Shown: positions 24,184 through 32,709 of the stretch, piece by piece
Position numbering within the stretch: position 1 is the stretch's first letter
How the letters are laid out: every line of letters starts with the position of its first letter
From: Prevotella sp. UBA2725
Lineage (GTDB): Bacteria > Bacteroidota > Bacteroidia > Bacteroidales > Bacteroidaceae
Direction of reading: 5' to 3'
NCBI GenBank assembly: GCA_002353825.1
Contig: DEKJ01000051.1
Coordinates: 1 to 64,000, forward strand
DNA: 64,000 bases
Position numbers and translations under genes: made by a program
Notes under the pieces: model-generated
Databases searched by the model: none
Told to the model about the DNA's origin: nothing
Seen by the model: only the letters and a program-made list of their open reading frames with translations

Positions 24184-24215
24184 CAAAGATAGAACAAAAA
24201 TGCGGAATAAACAAA
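24184..24215 (-). promoter_or_regulatory. Promoter of the RloAB-like pair
   Basis: Minus strand TATCTTTG (24184-24191) with TTTG (24212-24215), spacing 20 bp: a close match to the Bacteroidetes consensus, 24 nt from the start codon at 24160. Confidence 0.6.
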
Positions 24216-24280
24216 TTTAATTAGATATTTCGTGAAATATTCACTAAATACATAATTAAAAGAGTTTCTAATCAGTTCCT

Positions 24281-24484
24281 TTAATCTTTAAGTTTAACGT
24301 CCATCTGCAGCCCGAGTGTATCGAGTACAGAAAGGAGTTTATCCAACGTTGGGTTTCCGGTACCACGTTCGATGGCTACCAAGGTATTTATTCCTATACC
24401 TGCAAGCTCAGAGAGGGTAAGCTGGTTGACTTTCAACGCATGTCTCCGTCTCTTGATGATTTCTCCTATCTCTTTCGAATTCAC
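24281..24484 (-). CDS. HipB-like XRE-family regulator, no partner toxin seen
   Basis: A 67-residue single-domain helix-turn-helix protein (NQLTLSELAGIGINTLVAIE, then RGTGNPTLDKLLSVLDTLG), of the short HipB/XRE antitoxin type. No hipA or other toxin gene adjoins it: downstream is an intergenic stretch and then the unrelated ATPase gene. Two palindromes with the same half-site lie at and before its start, as expected for autoregulation. It may control a neighbour or be an orphan left after toxin loss. Confidence 0.8.
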   Translation of the reverse strand: MNSKEIGEIIKRRRHALKVNQLTLSELAGIGINTLVAIERGTGNPTLDKLLSVLDTLGLQMDVKLKD

Positions 24485-24557
24485 AATCTATTGTTATTTT
24501 GCCACAAAGATACGAATAAGATCTGTTACAAGCAGGAAAAATCACAATTAATTGTGA
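24484..24557 (-). promoter_or_regulatory. Promoter with two CACAAT palindromes
   Basis: ACAATctATTGT (24484-24495) at the start codon and the perfect 16-bp palindrome TCACAATTAATTGTGA (24542-24557), centres 60 bp apart, flank a minus-strand -7 box TATCTTTG (24505-24512). This fits looped or cooperative autorepression by the small XRE protein. Confidence 0.6.
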
Positions 24558-24573
24558 AAACAATATTCATTTC

Positions 24574-25428
24574 TTACCTGCTTGAACCGTTGAATTCCTC
24601 AGCGAAGGGCTTATAGTTGCCTACGCCTTTGGAGTTATGGTCCTCAATGATGGCAAAGGTTATGGCTTTATACTTGTCCTTGAACTCACTCTCCATCATA
24701 ACCTCATGAAACAGTCTTGCCACGTGGCGGGGTGGACAGTGGAATGCGCCACAGCCCCACGCTCCAAGAACCAGAGCGTCATGACCATGCTGCAGTCCAA
24801 TGCGAAACAGTGTACGCATTTTATTTTTGAAAGGTTCTATGAGTTCCCGAACGATTAGACCGTCTCTGTCGAGGGCAGGTCTGTTCAGAGCCGGTACTGC
24901 AATAAACGATACCTGATAAGGCTGTTCAAGCAAGTGATAAGCTGCTGCCTCGGTATCGCGGAAGACGGTAGCATTTGGGGTGTAGATACCGCCGAAGTTA
25001 CGGTCCAATGGATATTGGTGTGCGGATCGCCGGATTCCATACTCCTCGGCATAGGGTGCAAACTGGTAGAGGGACAGGAAATAGTTGCTCCGCCTAAAGA
25101 GGTTCTCCTCCTGTGCACCGGAGCCTCCCGTCACGCCACCGCCCGGATTTCTCCGGCTGGCCATGTTGAGAACGGCAACAAGGTAGCCTTCGTCATTCAA
25201 TTTCTTTGCGGCAACGAGGCAGTCCTCATTCACGACCCGTACCTCTGTGTGCCCGACTATTGTCGGTACATTAACATGGAACTCTTTGTTGTAGAACACG
25301 GTTCCCTGTTGCATCCGCTCACTGTCTTCTTGTGGCAGCATAATCCTCCTGCCATTGATCTCGTATCCGTTCTTGCGGACGATTTCAAGTGTTTGTCTGT
25401 ATATCTCAATTCTTCTTTGTCTGTCCAT
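24574..25428 (-). CDS. Microbial-type PARG-like macrodomain protein (TIGR02452 family)
   Basis: A 284-residue protein starting at the ATG at 25428. It has the bacterial poly(ADP-ribose) glycohydrolase signature NPGGGVTGGSGAQEENLFR (two adjacent glutamates, ~res 110-128) and downstream macrodomain features (GIYTPNATVFRD, VLGAWGCGAFHCPP). Members remove ADP-ribose from proteins or nucleic acids (family knowledge). In a defence island it may reverse or counter ADP-ribosylation, or act on NAD-derived signals. It follows a small hypothetical gene by 5 nt, so the two are probably one unit. Confidence 0.85.
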   Translation of the reverse strand: MDRQRRIEIYRQTLEIVRKNGYEINGRRIMLPQEDSERMQQGTVFYNKEFHVNVPTIVGHTEVRVVNEDCLVAAKKLNDEGYLVAVLNMASRRNPGGGVTGGSGAQEENLFRRSNYFLSLYQFAPYAEEYGIRRSAHQYPLDRNFGGIYTPNATVFRDTEAAAYHLLEQPYQVSFIAVPALNRPALDRDGLIVRELIEPFKNKMRTLFRIGLQHGHDALVLGAWGCGAFHCPPRHVARLFHEVMMESEFKDKYKAITFAIIEDHNSKGVGNYKPFAEEFNGSSR

Positions 25429-25433
25429 AATAT

Positions 25434-25847
25434 TCAATTTTGATTAATATTGTAAAAGAATTTGCCAGTTTTTATATCGTAAGTGACAGAATTCCACAGA
25501 TTATCAAATTCTCGTTCGGTAATCATCTGTATTTTGAACTCACTCTTGAAATCTTCGATGGTCATATTGGTATCCAACCAGAATCCATAGTTTCTCTCAT
25601 CCGGCATCTTGACAATAACCTTGCCATCTGCATCCAAGCCTATTTCCCGTCCAGAGACATTCAGGTCTTCATCATATTCTACATACCATTGGGCAACGTA
25701 TGGGATTTTGTCTTCAAAATCGGGATTGGCGCAAACTTTTTTCCCGAACGACGACATGCATTTTCGCCAAAAAGATTTGTTAGTGGTGTGACGGAAAGAG
25801 TTGCACCCAAGGGGACTCCTCTTAAATTTAAAATAAATCTGACTCAT
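25434..25847 (-). CDS. Hypothetical protein paired with the PARG-like gene
   Basis: A 137-residue protein from the ATG at 25847; a shorter form from the ATG at 25757 is also possible. The C-terminal 90 residues are hydrophilic with a regular strand/helix pattern (YVEYDEDLNVSGREIGLD, then VKMPDERNYGFWLD). No family is recognised, and no signal or membrane segment is seen. The stop is 5 nt before the PARG-like start. A role as substrate, partner or immunity protein of the PARG-like enzyme is only suggested by this spacing. Confidence 0.6.
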   Translation of the reverse strand: MSQIYFKFKRSPLGCNSFRHTTNKSFWRKCMSSFGKKVCANPDFEDKIPYVAQWYVEYDEDLNVSGREIGLDADGKVIVKMPDERNYGFWLDTNMTIEDFKSEFKIQMITEREFDNLWNSVTYDIKTGKFFYNINQN

Positions 25848-25911
25848 CAATTCAATATTCTTGGTCCTTTAAAAAACAAGATAACCACTTCCACTTTTCG
25901 TGGGGCAACAT

Positions 25912-27354
25912 TCAAGAGAGAAACAAGTCGTCAAGCGTGATTGTTGAGACGAAAGCATCCGAATATTCATTGCGTGCAGGAGGCTCCGTAGTGACTAAAG
26001 TCATATTGAAAGACTTCTTCGGGAAAGTTTCCTGCAGCACAGACTGGCGCCTCCGGATAACCTCTGAGTAAGCCTTCCCTACAATGAAGGGTGATTTTGT
26101 GAACTTCATCTCGCACACGTTTACCACATCGTCCGCCCGGTCTATGATCAAGTCTATCTGCATACCCTCATTATTCTTGTCTCCCTTTACTATATAGGAT
26201 GACTCAACAGAGGAAACACCGGCTACCTGCAGCGCTGACTTGATCTGCCTGACATGCTGCATGCACACTTCCTCAAAGACGATACCACGCCACGAGGATA
26301 TCTCCGATTCATTGAGGTGATGCTGCCAGTAGTCTTCTTCCTTAATATCCTTCCTTTCCTTGAAGTGAAGCCAGAACCAGCAAAAACAGTCAGACAGCCT
26401 GTAATACTGTCGGCCGCCATCAGTCCCGAATGGCTGATATCTGGTAATGAAATCACTGCCGGCAAGCGCCGTGAGCATTTTTGAGAACTGACCACCAGTA
26501 GGGATACCTGTAGCCTTGGATATCTCTTCTCTTGTAAAGCCGGAATGGCGCTTGTCCAGGAAGCGGACGATCTTCATGCAATCCTCGGCATTGGCGAAGA
26601 CAGAGTTGAAGAGTCGCTTAAACTCATCCCCTAATTTTGCCTTTCTGCTGAAGAACAGGGCATCAATATTCTGAGCAAGGCTGAAGTCGGGCTGGAAATA
26701 ATCAAGATAGTACGGAATACCACCAAGCACCATATAAGCCTGAACAATGTTGTAGCGTGACATCCGGATATTTCTGCTTTGGAAAAATTCCTCGCATTCA
26801 TGCAAGGAGAATGGCGCGAGCTTCATCTCACAGGTCAGTCTTCCGTACAAGCCTCCCTTGTTATTGATGATATTGTCCAGCATCCATGACGTGGCTGATC
26901 CACAAACGACAAGGCAGATGTTGTGCTGCATGTTGCACCAGCCATTCCAGAAAGCTTCCAGAGCGACAAGGAACCCGGAGCGTGGCGTATCCATCCATGG
27001 CAGTTCATCAATGAACACGACCTGCCTTGTGCCATTCTCCTGACGCTCAAGGAACTGCTCAAGCAGAAAGAAAGCCTCCATCCAGGATGTGGGTTGTTTC
27101 ACGCCATCCATGCCATTGCGGATGAGGGAAAAGTAAAAGTTCTGAAGCTGGTCCTTAAGCGATGACTTCCGGCTCCTGTCATAAGGGGACAGACCGGTAT
27201 GATGGAAGACCATGCACTCACGAAACACCTCATTGATCAAGAATGTCTTTCCCACACGGCGGCGGCCATAGACAGCAATGAATTCTGCATGTCCGCTTTC
27301 TAAATGCCGCCTAAGCTCTGCTATTTCCCTTTTTCTTCCGATAATTGTTTCCAT
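25912..27354 (-). CDS. STAND-like ATPase with C-terminal PD-(D/E)XK-type domain (DUF234 type)
   Basis: A 480-residue protein starting at the ATG at 27354 (preceded by AAAGGAACA). The N-terminal P-loop AVYGRRRVGKTFLI and Walker B VVFIDELPWMD are followed by the sensor-like VVCGSATSWM, then a winged-helix region. The C-terminus is nuclease-like: MQIDLIIDR then NVCEMKFTK. This is the archaeal-type ATPase_2/DUF234 family, common in Bacteroidetes and of unknown function. It is distinct from the DUF4143 pair but similar in plan (ATPase plus nuclease-like end). Confidence 0.85.
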   Translation of the reverse strand: METIIGRKREIAELRRHLESGHAEFIAVYGRRRVGKTFLINEVFRECMVFHHTGLSPYDRSRKSSLKDQLQNFYFSLIRNGMDGVKQPTSWMEAFFLLEQFLERQENGTRQVVFIDELPWMDTPRSGFLVALEAFWNGWCNMQHNICLVVCGSATSWMLDNIINNKGGLYGRLTCEMKLAPFSLHECEEFFQSRNIRMSRYNIVQAYMVLGGIPYYLDYFQPDFSLAQNIDALFFSRKAKLGDEFKRLFNSVFANAEDCMKIVRFLDKRHSGFTREEISKATGIPTGGQFSKMLTALAGSDFITRYQPFGTDGGRQYYRLSDCFCWFWLHFKERKDIKEEDYWQHHLNESEISSWRGIVFEEVCMQHVRQIKSALQVAGVSSVESSYIVKGDKNNEGMQIDLIIDRADDVVNVCEMKFTKSPFIVGKAYSEVIRRRQSVLQETFPKKSFNMTLVTTEPPARNEYSDAFVSTITLDDLFLS

Positions 27355-27374
27355 TGTTCCTTTTCTGTTTTCCG

Positions 27375-27406
27375 CAAAGTTACGAAATACATTTTGAAAG
27401 CGCAAA
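27375..27406 (-). promoter_or_regulatory. Promoter of the DUF234-type ATPase
   Basis: Minus strand TAACTTTG (27375-27382) and TTTG (27403-27406) with 20-bp spacing, 20 nt upstream of the start codon at 27354. It confirms the shorter start. Confidence 0.65.
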
Positions 27407-27503
27407 TCAAGAATGTTAAAATTCGGATAAAATCGAGTTTATTTATCCAGCTTACTGATATTTTTATCAGTATGGATAAATATGATAAATTTTTAGGCAG
27501 AAA

Positions 27504-27677
27504 TTATAGTTGTGTTGTACTCATATGTAACAGCTCCATCTTATCGAGCATCAGCATAGCCACATGTTGAGAATAACGCAGCCACTCTTTGTTTTCTTGA
27601 CGGTATATAGCCTTCTCACGCCATCTGGAAGGAGTAGCGGACTGATATCTCTTCAGATTTATAATAATGTTCGTCAT
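27504..27677 (-). pseudogene. N-terminal fragment of an XRE-type antitoxin gene
   Basis: A 57-codon frame. Its middle and end (NKEWLRYSQHVAMLMLDKM) match the linker that precedes the helix-turn-helix of a common Bacteroidales XRE antitoxin family. The frame stops right where the HTH should begin (MSTTQL then stop). No HTH follows in any frame I read. It lies next to the truncated radical SAM gene. Confidence 0.5.
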
Positions 27678-27707
27678 AGGTTATTCAATGAGCATTCTTA
27701 TTGACCG

Positions 27708-28268
27708 TCATCCTATTTTCCCAGTTCGTAGCTCATGCTCCAAGAAAGAGTAAACATACCTTGGACTTTGATAATACAGGCTACAGGCAAAATCATGGCC
27801 ACGGTTGATGCGACGCAAGGTCTCATCGTTGCAACTTTCTACGCCATATTCTACAAGAACGAAAGTACGATGAGACAATTCCTCCAGGTAATCCAGTATC
27901 TCACCGTTGACGCAATCGGGACGGGTACCGATGACTATACCAACAACATCATCCACGCTTAATGCCTCTTCATAGAGCGTCTTCAGTCTGGTAAGTGGCG
28001 CATAGGTATTGGAATAGGCCTGAAAGTAAGCGAGGTATTTCATGCCTGGCTTTCCCCGATTGAAGAAACGCTTGCCGTCGTCAAGCTGAGCAGTTACGCT
28101 TTTGCTTCGGTCACAGTAAGATGTATTGAATGCCTCATTGTTACAGAATGTGCAGCCACCCGAAGATAGTTTTCCGTCACGGTTAGGGCAAGAGAATCCC
28201 GCATCGACTGCAAGTTTCTGCACCCGACACCCCGTCTTTTGTCTGATCCATGTTCCGAATTCAAGCAT
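27708..28268 (-). pseudogene. Truncated TIGR01212-family radical SAM protein
   Basis: 186 residues from the ATG at 28268 (preceded by AAAGGAAAATTT). They match the N-terminal half of the YhcC-like radical SAM family: MLEFGTWIRQKTGCRVQKL, GFSCPNRDG, then GGCTFCNNEAF. After RRINRGHDFACS the family sequence stops and is replaced by an unrelated LYYQSPRYVYSF tail. Intact members are about 300 residues. The CxxC visible here lies in a C-(x)n-CxxC cluster plan, but the rest of the barrel is lost. It is probably nonfunctional after a deletion. Confidence 0.75.
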
Positions 28269-28298
28269 AAATTTTCCTTTAATAAACACCAATCGTTT

Positions 28299-28386
28299 CT
28301 GTACCAAACTGTGGAACTGTCAGTTCCAAAGCGTGGAACTGTCTGTACCAAAGCGTGGAACTGCCTGTACCAAATGCGGAATTACT
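28299..28386. repeat. Four tandem 22-bp repeats with GTACCA/TGGAAC dyads
   Basis: Units start at 28299, 28321, 28343 and 28365. Each has GTACCA or GTTCCA, a 5-nt spacer and TGGAAC. Unit 2 is a perfect CAGTTCCA/TGGAACTG dyad, and the border of units 1-2 is a palindrome GGAACTGtCAGTTCC. The array touches the MBL stop codon and lies upstream of the truncated radical SAM gene. Confidence 0.8.
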
Positions 28387-29194
28387 CTTCTTTGTGTAGA
28401 TGAATAACCTCCAGGTCATCCGGAACAAAGATCTTTCCCTTGAAGCATTCTTCCGCTTCAGCCGTATAACGTTGCTTGCGGTGGGCAAGATCCGTATCCT
28501 CCGTGTGATAAAGAATGAGATTCCTGACGTGGAGAGAAGCTGCGTCTCTACCGGCATCCAAAGCCGTAGAGTGTTTCTTCTCATAAGGTTTGAACTTCTC
28601 CCGATCCGCATAAAGACAGAAAGCCTCATGCATCAGCCAGTCAGAGCCCTCTACAATCTTCCGGTTTGCCTCGTTGAACGGTTCATCACCAAGGAAGGAC
28701 ACGGTTGTGCCACTGGGCAAGACGGCATGGAAGCCATACTGCTTCTCTTTAGTAGAGTGAATGTCAAAACATTGCAGATGAATATCTCCAACGTTAAATT
28801 CTTCCCCATCCTCCAAGGTATAGAAATCAATCGTATCTTTTAGTCGGGCGATATTCGCAGCATTAAAAGTAAGATTGATGATTGTCTTCAGTGTATAGAT
28901 CACTTTGTCGTTGCCGAATACTCGGAAGCGATGGGTGTCGTTTCTTCTATGGCCCATCATCCGAATGACCCACACGGCACCGAGGATATGATCGGTGTGG
29001 GCATGAGAAACGAACATCGCGTTGAGTTCTTCCAACGCAATGCCTGCCTTCCCAAGTTGACAGAGAATGCCGTTACCACCACCGCCATCAATAAGCAGTG
29101 TCGTGTCACCGGCATGAAGGGCGAAGCAGGTGTTGTAGCAGTGTGTCGTCACTGCCTCACCTGTTCCAAGCATCGTTATTCTTTCACTGTCCAT
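28382..29194 (-). CDS. MBL-fold metallohydrolase, full-length copy C
   Basis: A 270-residue protein with N-terminal metal motif HAHTDH (~res 66-71), SFLGDEPF (~res 158-165) and a C-terminal NLILYHTEDTDL segment. It resembles RNase Z-like or other phosphodiesterase-type MBL proteins. The substrate is unknown. It begins within the last codons of ogt (19-nt overlap), so it is translationally coupled to a DNA-repair gene. The AbiE-linked copies A and B are diverged paralogues of this one and both are damaged, so this is the reference copy for the family in the window. Confidence 0.85.
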   Translation of the reverse strand: MDSERITMLGTGEAVTTHCYNTCFALHAGDTTLLIDGGGGNGILCQLGKAGIALEELNAMFVSHAHTDHILGAVWVIRMMGHRRNDTHRFRVFGNDKVIYTLKTIINLTFNAANIARLKDTIDFYTLEDGEEFNVGDIHLQCFDIHSTKEKQYGFHAVLPSGTTVSFLGDEPFNEANRKIVEGSDWLMHEAFCLYADREKFKPYEKKHSTALDAGRDAASLHVRNLILYHTEDTDLAHRKQRYTAEAEECFKGKIFVPDDLEVIHLHKEE

Positions 29195-29733
29195 GTCGCT
29201 TTCCTTATATTATCATCCATCGTGTTTTTACTCTCCAAATCGAGCAGATATTTCTTTGCTTCAAGTCCTCCTGCATAACCCGTGAGTTTGCCATTAGCAC
29301 CCACGACACGGTGACAAGGAGCGAAGATGACGATGGGGTTACAGCCATCGGCATGTCCTACGGCTCTCACGGCCCGCTCGTTGCCCATCTCTTTAGCCAT
29401 CCACGCATAAGTTCGTATCTCTCCATAAGGCACACGAAGCAGAGTCTTCCATACTTTTTTCTGGAAAGGAGTGCCGACGAACAACAACGGAAGGTCGAAT
29501 GACTTTCGATGACCATGGAAATACTCGTCCAACTCGCTGGCAGCCTTGCGGGTAACAGCTGAAGACTCGACCTTCATCTTTGCTTTCAGTGCACGCTGCA
29601 GTCGCAGGTCTGTTCGGTTGTGCTGCTTTGAATTCAGCCAGTCGCATAAACACAACTGGTCACCGAACGAACCGAGAATCAAGTCGCCGCAAGGCGAGTG
29701 ATACGTTTCTGTGAAAATAATGGGATTTTCCAT
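29176..29733 (-). CDS. ogt: Methylated-DNA--[protein]-cysteine S-methyltransferase
   Basis: A 185-residue protein with the active-site motif PCHRVVG (acceptor Cys in IFAPCHRV) and the following ANGKLTGYAGGLEAKKYLLDLE, diagnostic of Ogt/MGMT. It removes O6-alkyl groups from guanine by stoichiometric self-alkylation. It follows the AlkA-type glycosylase gene by 13 nt and overlaps the MBL gene, so alkA, ogt and MBL form a repair-centred operon. Confidence 0.95.
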   Translation of the reverse strand: MENPIIFTETYHSPCGDLILGSFGDQLCLCDWLNSKQHNRTDLRLQRALKAKMKVESSAVTRKAASELDEYFHGHRKSFDLPLLFVGTPFQKKVWKTLLRVPYGEIRTYAWMAKEMGNERAVRAVGHADGCNPIVIFAPCHRVVGANGKLTGYAGGLEAKKYLLDLESKNTMDDNIRKATWTVKE

Positions 29734-29746
29734 ATTGGGATCTTGT

Positions 29747-30370
29747 TTAGAGTATTACTTCGCCCTGTCCGCCGGCAATCTTCCAGAGGTAGAGGCTGGC
29801 TACGGAGCCATAAGGAGCATAGCGTTTCCGATAACGCTCGAATCGCTCTTTCGTCATCTCCTTATGATGATACAACCACTTCATGCCACGGATGATAGCG
29901 AGGTCTTTATAGCTCACAATGTTTGGTCGCTGCATGGAGAAGATCATCAGCATCTCTGCCGTCCAGGTGCCGACACCATCGAGCTTGGAGAGTTCCGTAC
30001 AGACCTCCTCATCAGTCATGCTGTAGAGCGAATCGATATTAAACTCGCCCGTTATGATTTTCCGTGCCGTCGACTTGATGTATCCGGCTTTTTTGAACGT
30101 CATACCGTATTTCTGTAAGTCTTCCAAAGACATTGCATCGATGGCTTGTGGAGTGATAGCTCCGATACCCACATTCATGCGTTGCCAGATGGTCTCATGA
30201 GCTTTCGTGGAGATCTGCTGACCAATGATGGAGTGGACCAAGGCAGCATAGAGATCGGGGATGACACGGCGGTAGATATGTCCGGTCTGCTCGATGACAG
30301 CCCCAAGTCGCTTGTCGCGCGACTTGAGATAGTCAACCTCTTTCTGTCCGTAGATGAAATAGTCTGACAT
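29747..30370 (-). CDS. DNA-3-methyladenine glycosylase II-type (HhH-GPD)
   Basis: A 207-residue HhH-GPD glycosylase: helix-hairpin-helix LSKLDGVGTWTAEMLMIF with the catalytic aspartate shortly after (VSYKDLAII). It is of the AlkA type, excising alkylated bases. It lacks the N-terminal AlkA domain of E. coli, so it is the short form common in other bacteria. The gene precedes ogt, as expected for an alkylation-repair operon. Confidence 0.9.
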   Translation of the reverse strand: MSDYFIYGQKEVDYLKSRDKRLGAVIEQTGHIYRRVIPDLYAALVHSIIGQQISTKAHETIWQRMNVGIGAITPQAIDAMSLEDLQKYGMTFKKAGYIKSTARKIITGEFNIDSLYSMTDEEVCTELSKLDGVGTWTAEMLMIFSMQRPNIVSYKDLAIIRGMKWLYHHKEMTKERFERYRKRYAPYGSVASLYLWKIAGGQGEVIL

Positions 30371-30405
30371 TATTCAAGAGTTACATTATTTGAGAGTTAC
30401 ATTGT

Positions 30406-30750
30406 TTACTTGAAGAACTCGTTGGAGTCAGCAGGAGCCTCATCACGGTCTGTCATCGTGTAGCAGCGCGTCGGGGTGACGACAGTGAGGGTGAATGCCT
30501 CAAAGTCGTTCTGACGTCCATGCTTCTGAGCCATACGATGAGCCATGTTGTTTCGCCAGGCTTTGATGCTCTCCTCGTCTTTCCACATGCTCTTGCTGAG
30601 GAGCTTGTTGGGGTTGGCGATACTCTTGAAACGCTCGGCACCAAGAAAACCATCGGCCTTTGCCAACTCGTTCTTCAACTCGGCAGCTTTCTGCAGATAG
30701 TCAGCAGCCATACCCTCCTTCATTGTGATTTCAAACAATACGATTACCAT
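30406..30750 (-). CDS. Antibiotic biosynthesis monooxygenase-like protein
   Basis: A 114-residue ABM-fold protein (VIVLFEITMKEGMAADYLQK, then SMWKDEESIKAWRN), a dimeric alpha+beta barrel. Members are small monooxygenases or stress proteins; the substrate is not predictable. It lies 25 nt downstream of the exporter gene and probably belongs to the gntR-exporter operon. Short 16-bp repeats (AGAGTTACATT at 30377 and 30393) separate it from the repair genes. Confidence 0.8.
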   Translation of the reverse strand: MVIVLFEITMKEGMAADYLQKAAELKNELAKADGFLGAERFKSIANPNKLLSKSMWKDEESIKAWRNNMAHRMAQKHGRQNDFEAFTLTVVTPTRCYTMTDRDEAPADSNEFFK

Positions 30751-30775
30751 AATATGAATGTTTAATGATAAATTA

Positions 30776-31996
30776 CTAATTCTGTTTCATCTTTGGCAGG
30801 AATACTGCGATGATGCCGATGAGTGGCAGCAGCGTACTGATCTCGAAGACGAACTGGATGCTCGTAGCATCAGCCACCCAGCCGAAGAGGGCACTGCCAA
30901 GACCAGCTACGCCAAAAGAGAGTCCATAGAACAATCCGGCCACAATACCTGTATGTCTCGGCATCAAATCGGTGGCATACACCAAAATGGCAGAGAAGGC
31001 CGAGGCGATGATGAGACCAATGAGGATGGATAGTACGATGACCATCCACAGTTGGGGGACATAAGGCAGCATGATTGTGAAAGGAGCAGCCCCGAAGATG
31101 GAGAACCAGATGACGTATTTACGGCCGTATTTGTCGCCTAACATTCCTCCGACGATTGTACCTACTGCTTCCGCTGCCAGGAAGACGAACAGACAGATCT
31201 GGGCACTGGCCACCGAGAGGCCGAACTTATCAATCAGGAAGAACGTATAATAGCTCGTCATGCTCGAAGTATAGAAGTTCTTCGAGAACATGAGGATAAA
31301 GAGCACGGTCACAAAGAAAAGAATCTTCCCTTTGCTATAGGGCACGGCCGTGGTCCAATGCACCTCATTCGCGCTCCGATACGTCTTCAAGGCATTGACA
31401 TGCCATTTTCCAATATAATAAAGGAGTACGGCAGCTAACAGGGCAAACACTCCGAACCAGCGGACGGCCGGAAGGCCGTGAGGCAAAATGATGATGGCAG
31501 CCAACAAGGGACCAATGGCATAGCCCCCGTTGCCACCTACCTGAAAGATACTCTGTGCCAAACCTTTCTTGCCTCCGGAGGCTATCTGCGAAACTTGTGA
31601 GGCTTGCGGATGGAAGATCGATGAACCACAGCCGAAGAGAGCAATGGCTATTAGTATCTCTGGAAACGTCTTCGCGACAGAGAGCAGGAAAATACCTGTC
31701 AGCGTGAACAACATGCCCACGGACAACTGCCAGGAATGATGATGCTTGTCGGCATACATTCCCACGAGAGGCTGAATAATGGACGAAGTAATCTGCAGGT
31801 CGAGCGTGATAAGGCCGATCTGGGCAAATGTCAGATTAAACTCCGACTTCAGCATCGGGTAGATGCTCGGCAACATCGACTGGATGGTGTCGTTGAGTAA
31901 GTGACACAGGCAGGCAATGAACAAGACATTGTAGGCCGTATGACCTGCTGCCTTCGAAATCTGCTGTTTGTCTAATGCTATTGATATTGCTTTCAT
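30776..31996 (-). CDS. MFS exporter, fosmidomycin-resistance (Fsr) type
   Basis: A 406-residue, about 12-TM major facilitator. The N-terminal HLLNDTIQSMLPSIYPML and the FGCGSSIFHPQASQ segment are typical of the Fsr subfamily, which exports fosmidomycin and other small molecules. The actual substrate is unknown. It follows the gntR gene by 22 nt and is followed by the monooxygenase gene, so a ligand-induced efflux/detoxification operon is likely. Confidence 0.85.
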   Translation of the reverse strand: MKAISIALDKQQISKAAGHTAYNVLFIACLCHLLNDTIQSMLPSIYPMLKSEFNLTFAQIGLITLDLQITSSIIQPLVGMYADKHHHSWQLSVGMLFTLTGIFLLSVAKTFPEILIAIALFGCGSSIFHPQASQVSQIASGGKKGLAQSIFQVGGNGGYAIGPLLAAIIILPHGLPAVRWFGVFALLAAVLLYYIGKWHVNALKTYRSANEVHWTTAVPYSKGKILFFVTVLFILMFSKNFYTSSMTSYYTFFLIDKFGLSVASAQICLFVFLAAEAVGTIVGGMLGDKYGRKYVIWFSIFGAAPFTIMLPYVPQLWMVIVLSILIGLIIASAFSAILVYATDLMPRHTGIVAGLFYGLSFGVAGLGSALFGWVADATSIQFVFEISTLLPLIGIIAVFLPKMKQN

Positions 31997-32018
31997 ATTT
32001 TCTTTGTACTAAACGATT

Positions 32019-32693
32019 CTATTCCGTCCAAACAGCATGAAGGAGCACATCCATAGCCGTGCGTGTCTCTTCCTTATTTCCGTTTTCGATAGCTTCGTAC
32101 AAATCCTCATGCTTCTGCTGAGAATCTCTCATACGAGAAGTATCATCATAGAGAGGACCGAAGAAGCGGGGCCAAGATGCGGCCAAGGTCTTATACAATG
32201 TAGAGATGAGTTCATTATGGGTTGCAGAAGCCACGGCCAAATGAAATCTTGCGTCCGCCTCAAGACAGTCGTCCAAACGATTCTCTTCTGCCGCTGCTTT
32301 CCGCTCATCAAGCATCAGCCGCATAGTCTTTAGGTCTTCATCCGTCCTCCGTTCTGCAGCAAGCATGACGATAGAACTCTCCAGGATATTCCGTACCTCG
32401 CGAAAGTCTTTGATCTTTGCCTGTTCAAGACGCTGCTCCCAAGGTACGGCTGGACCCAGCGTATTGGCCACGAAGGTGCCGCGTCCTTGCTGGACATCGA
32501 GCAGACCACGATTGACGAGCATCTTTACTGCCTCGCGAATCGTGGAGCGCCCTACCCCGAACATCTGCATCAGTTCGGGCTCAATGGGGAGCTTCTCTCC
32601 CCTTTTCATCTTTCCTTTTTCTATCTGTGTCTGAATCTGGTCAGCGACCTCATCAGCCAAGGATCTCTTCTGTATTGTCTTTACCTTTCTCAT
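32019..32693 (-). CDS. GntR/FadR-family transcriptional regulator
   Basis: A 224-residue protein starting at the ATG at 32693 (MRKVKTIQKRS); the longer form would start inside an operator-like palindrome. The winged helix is clear (KLPIEPELMQMFGVGRSTIR, then EAVKMLVNRGLLDVQQGRGT), followed by an all-helical FCD/FadR ligand domain with metal/ligand histidines (ADARFHLAVASATHNELI). It probably represses its own operon with the MFS exporter. Two mirror-related palindromes flank the promoter. Confidence 0.9.
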   Translation of the reverse strand: MRKVKTIQKRSLADEVADQIQTQIEKGKMKRGEKLPIEPELMQMFGVGRSTIREAVKMLVNRGLLDVQQGRGTFVANTLGPAVPWEQRLEQAKIKDFREVRNILESSIVMLAAERRTDEDLKTMRLMLDERKAAAEENRLDDCLEADARFHLAVASATHNELISTLYKTLAASWPRFFGPLYDDTSRMRDSQQKHEDLYEAIENGNKEETRTAMDVLLHAVWTE

Positions 32694-32709
32694 GTCGTGC
32701 GTAAATAAA

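Noticed and set aside
24161..24280. hipA-like toxin gene next to the HipB-like gene
   Set aside because: The 120-bp gap contains no such frame and the adjacent gene is the RloA-like ATPase.
27504..28268. Toxin gene partner for the XRE fragment in the unrelated radical SAM tail
   Set aside because: The 20-residue tail (LYYQSPRYVYSF and following) matches no toxin family I can recognise.
28299..28386. CRISPR array or transposon end
   Set aside because: No spacers, and no target duplications or transposase next to it; the units are simple tandem dyads.
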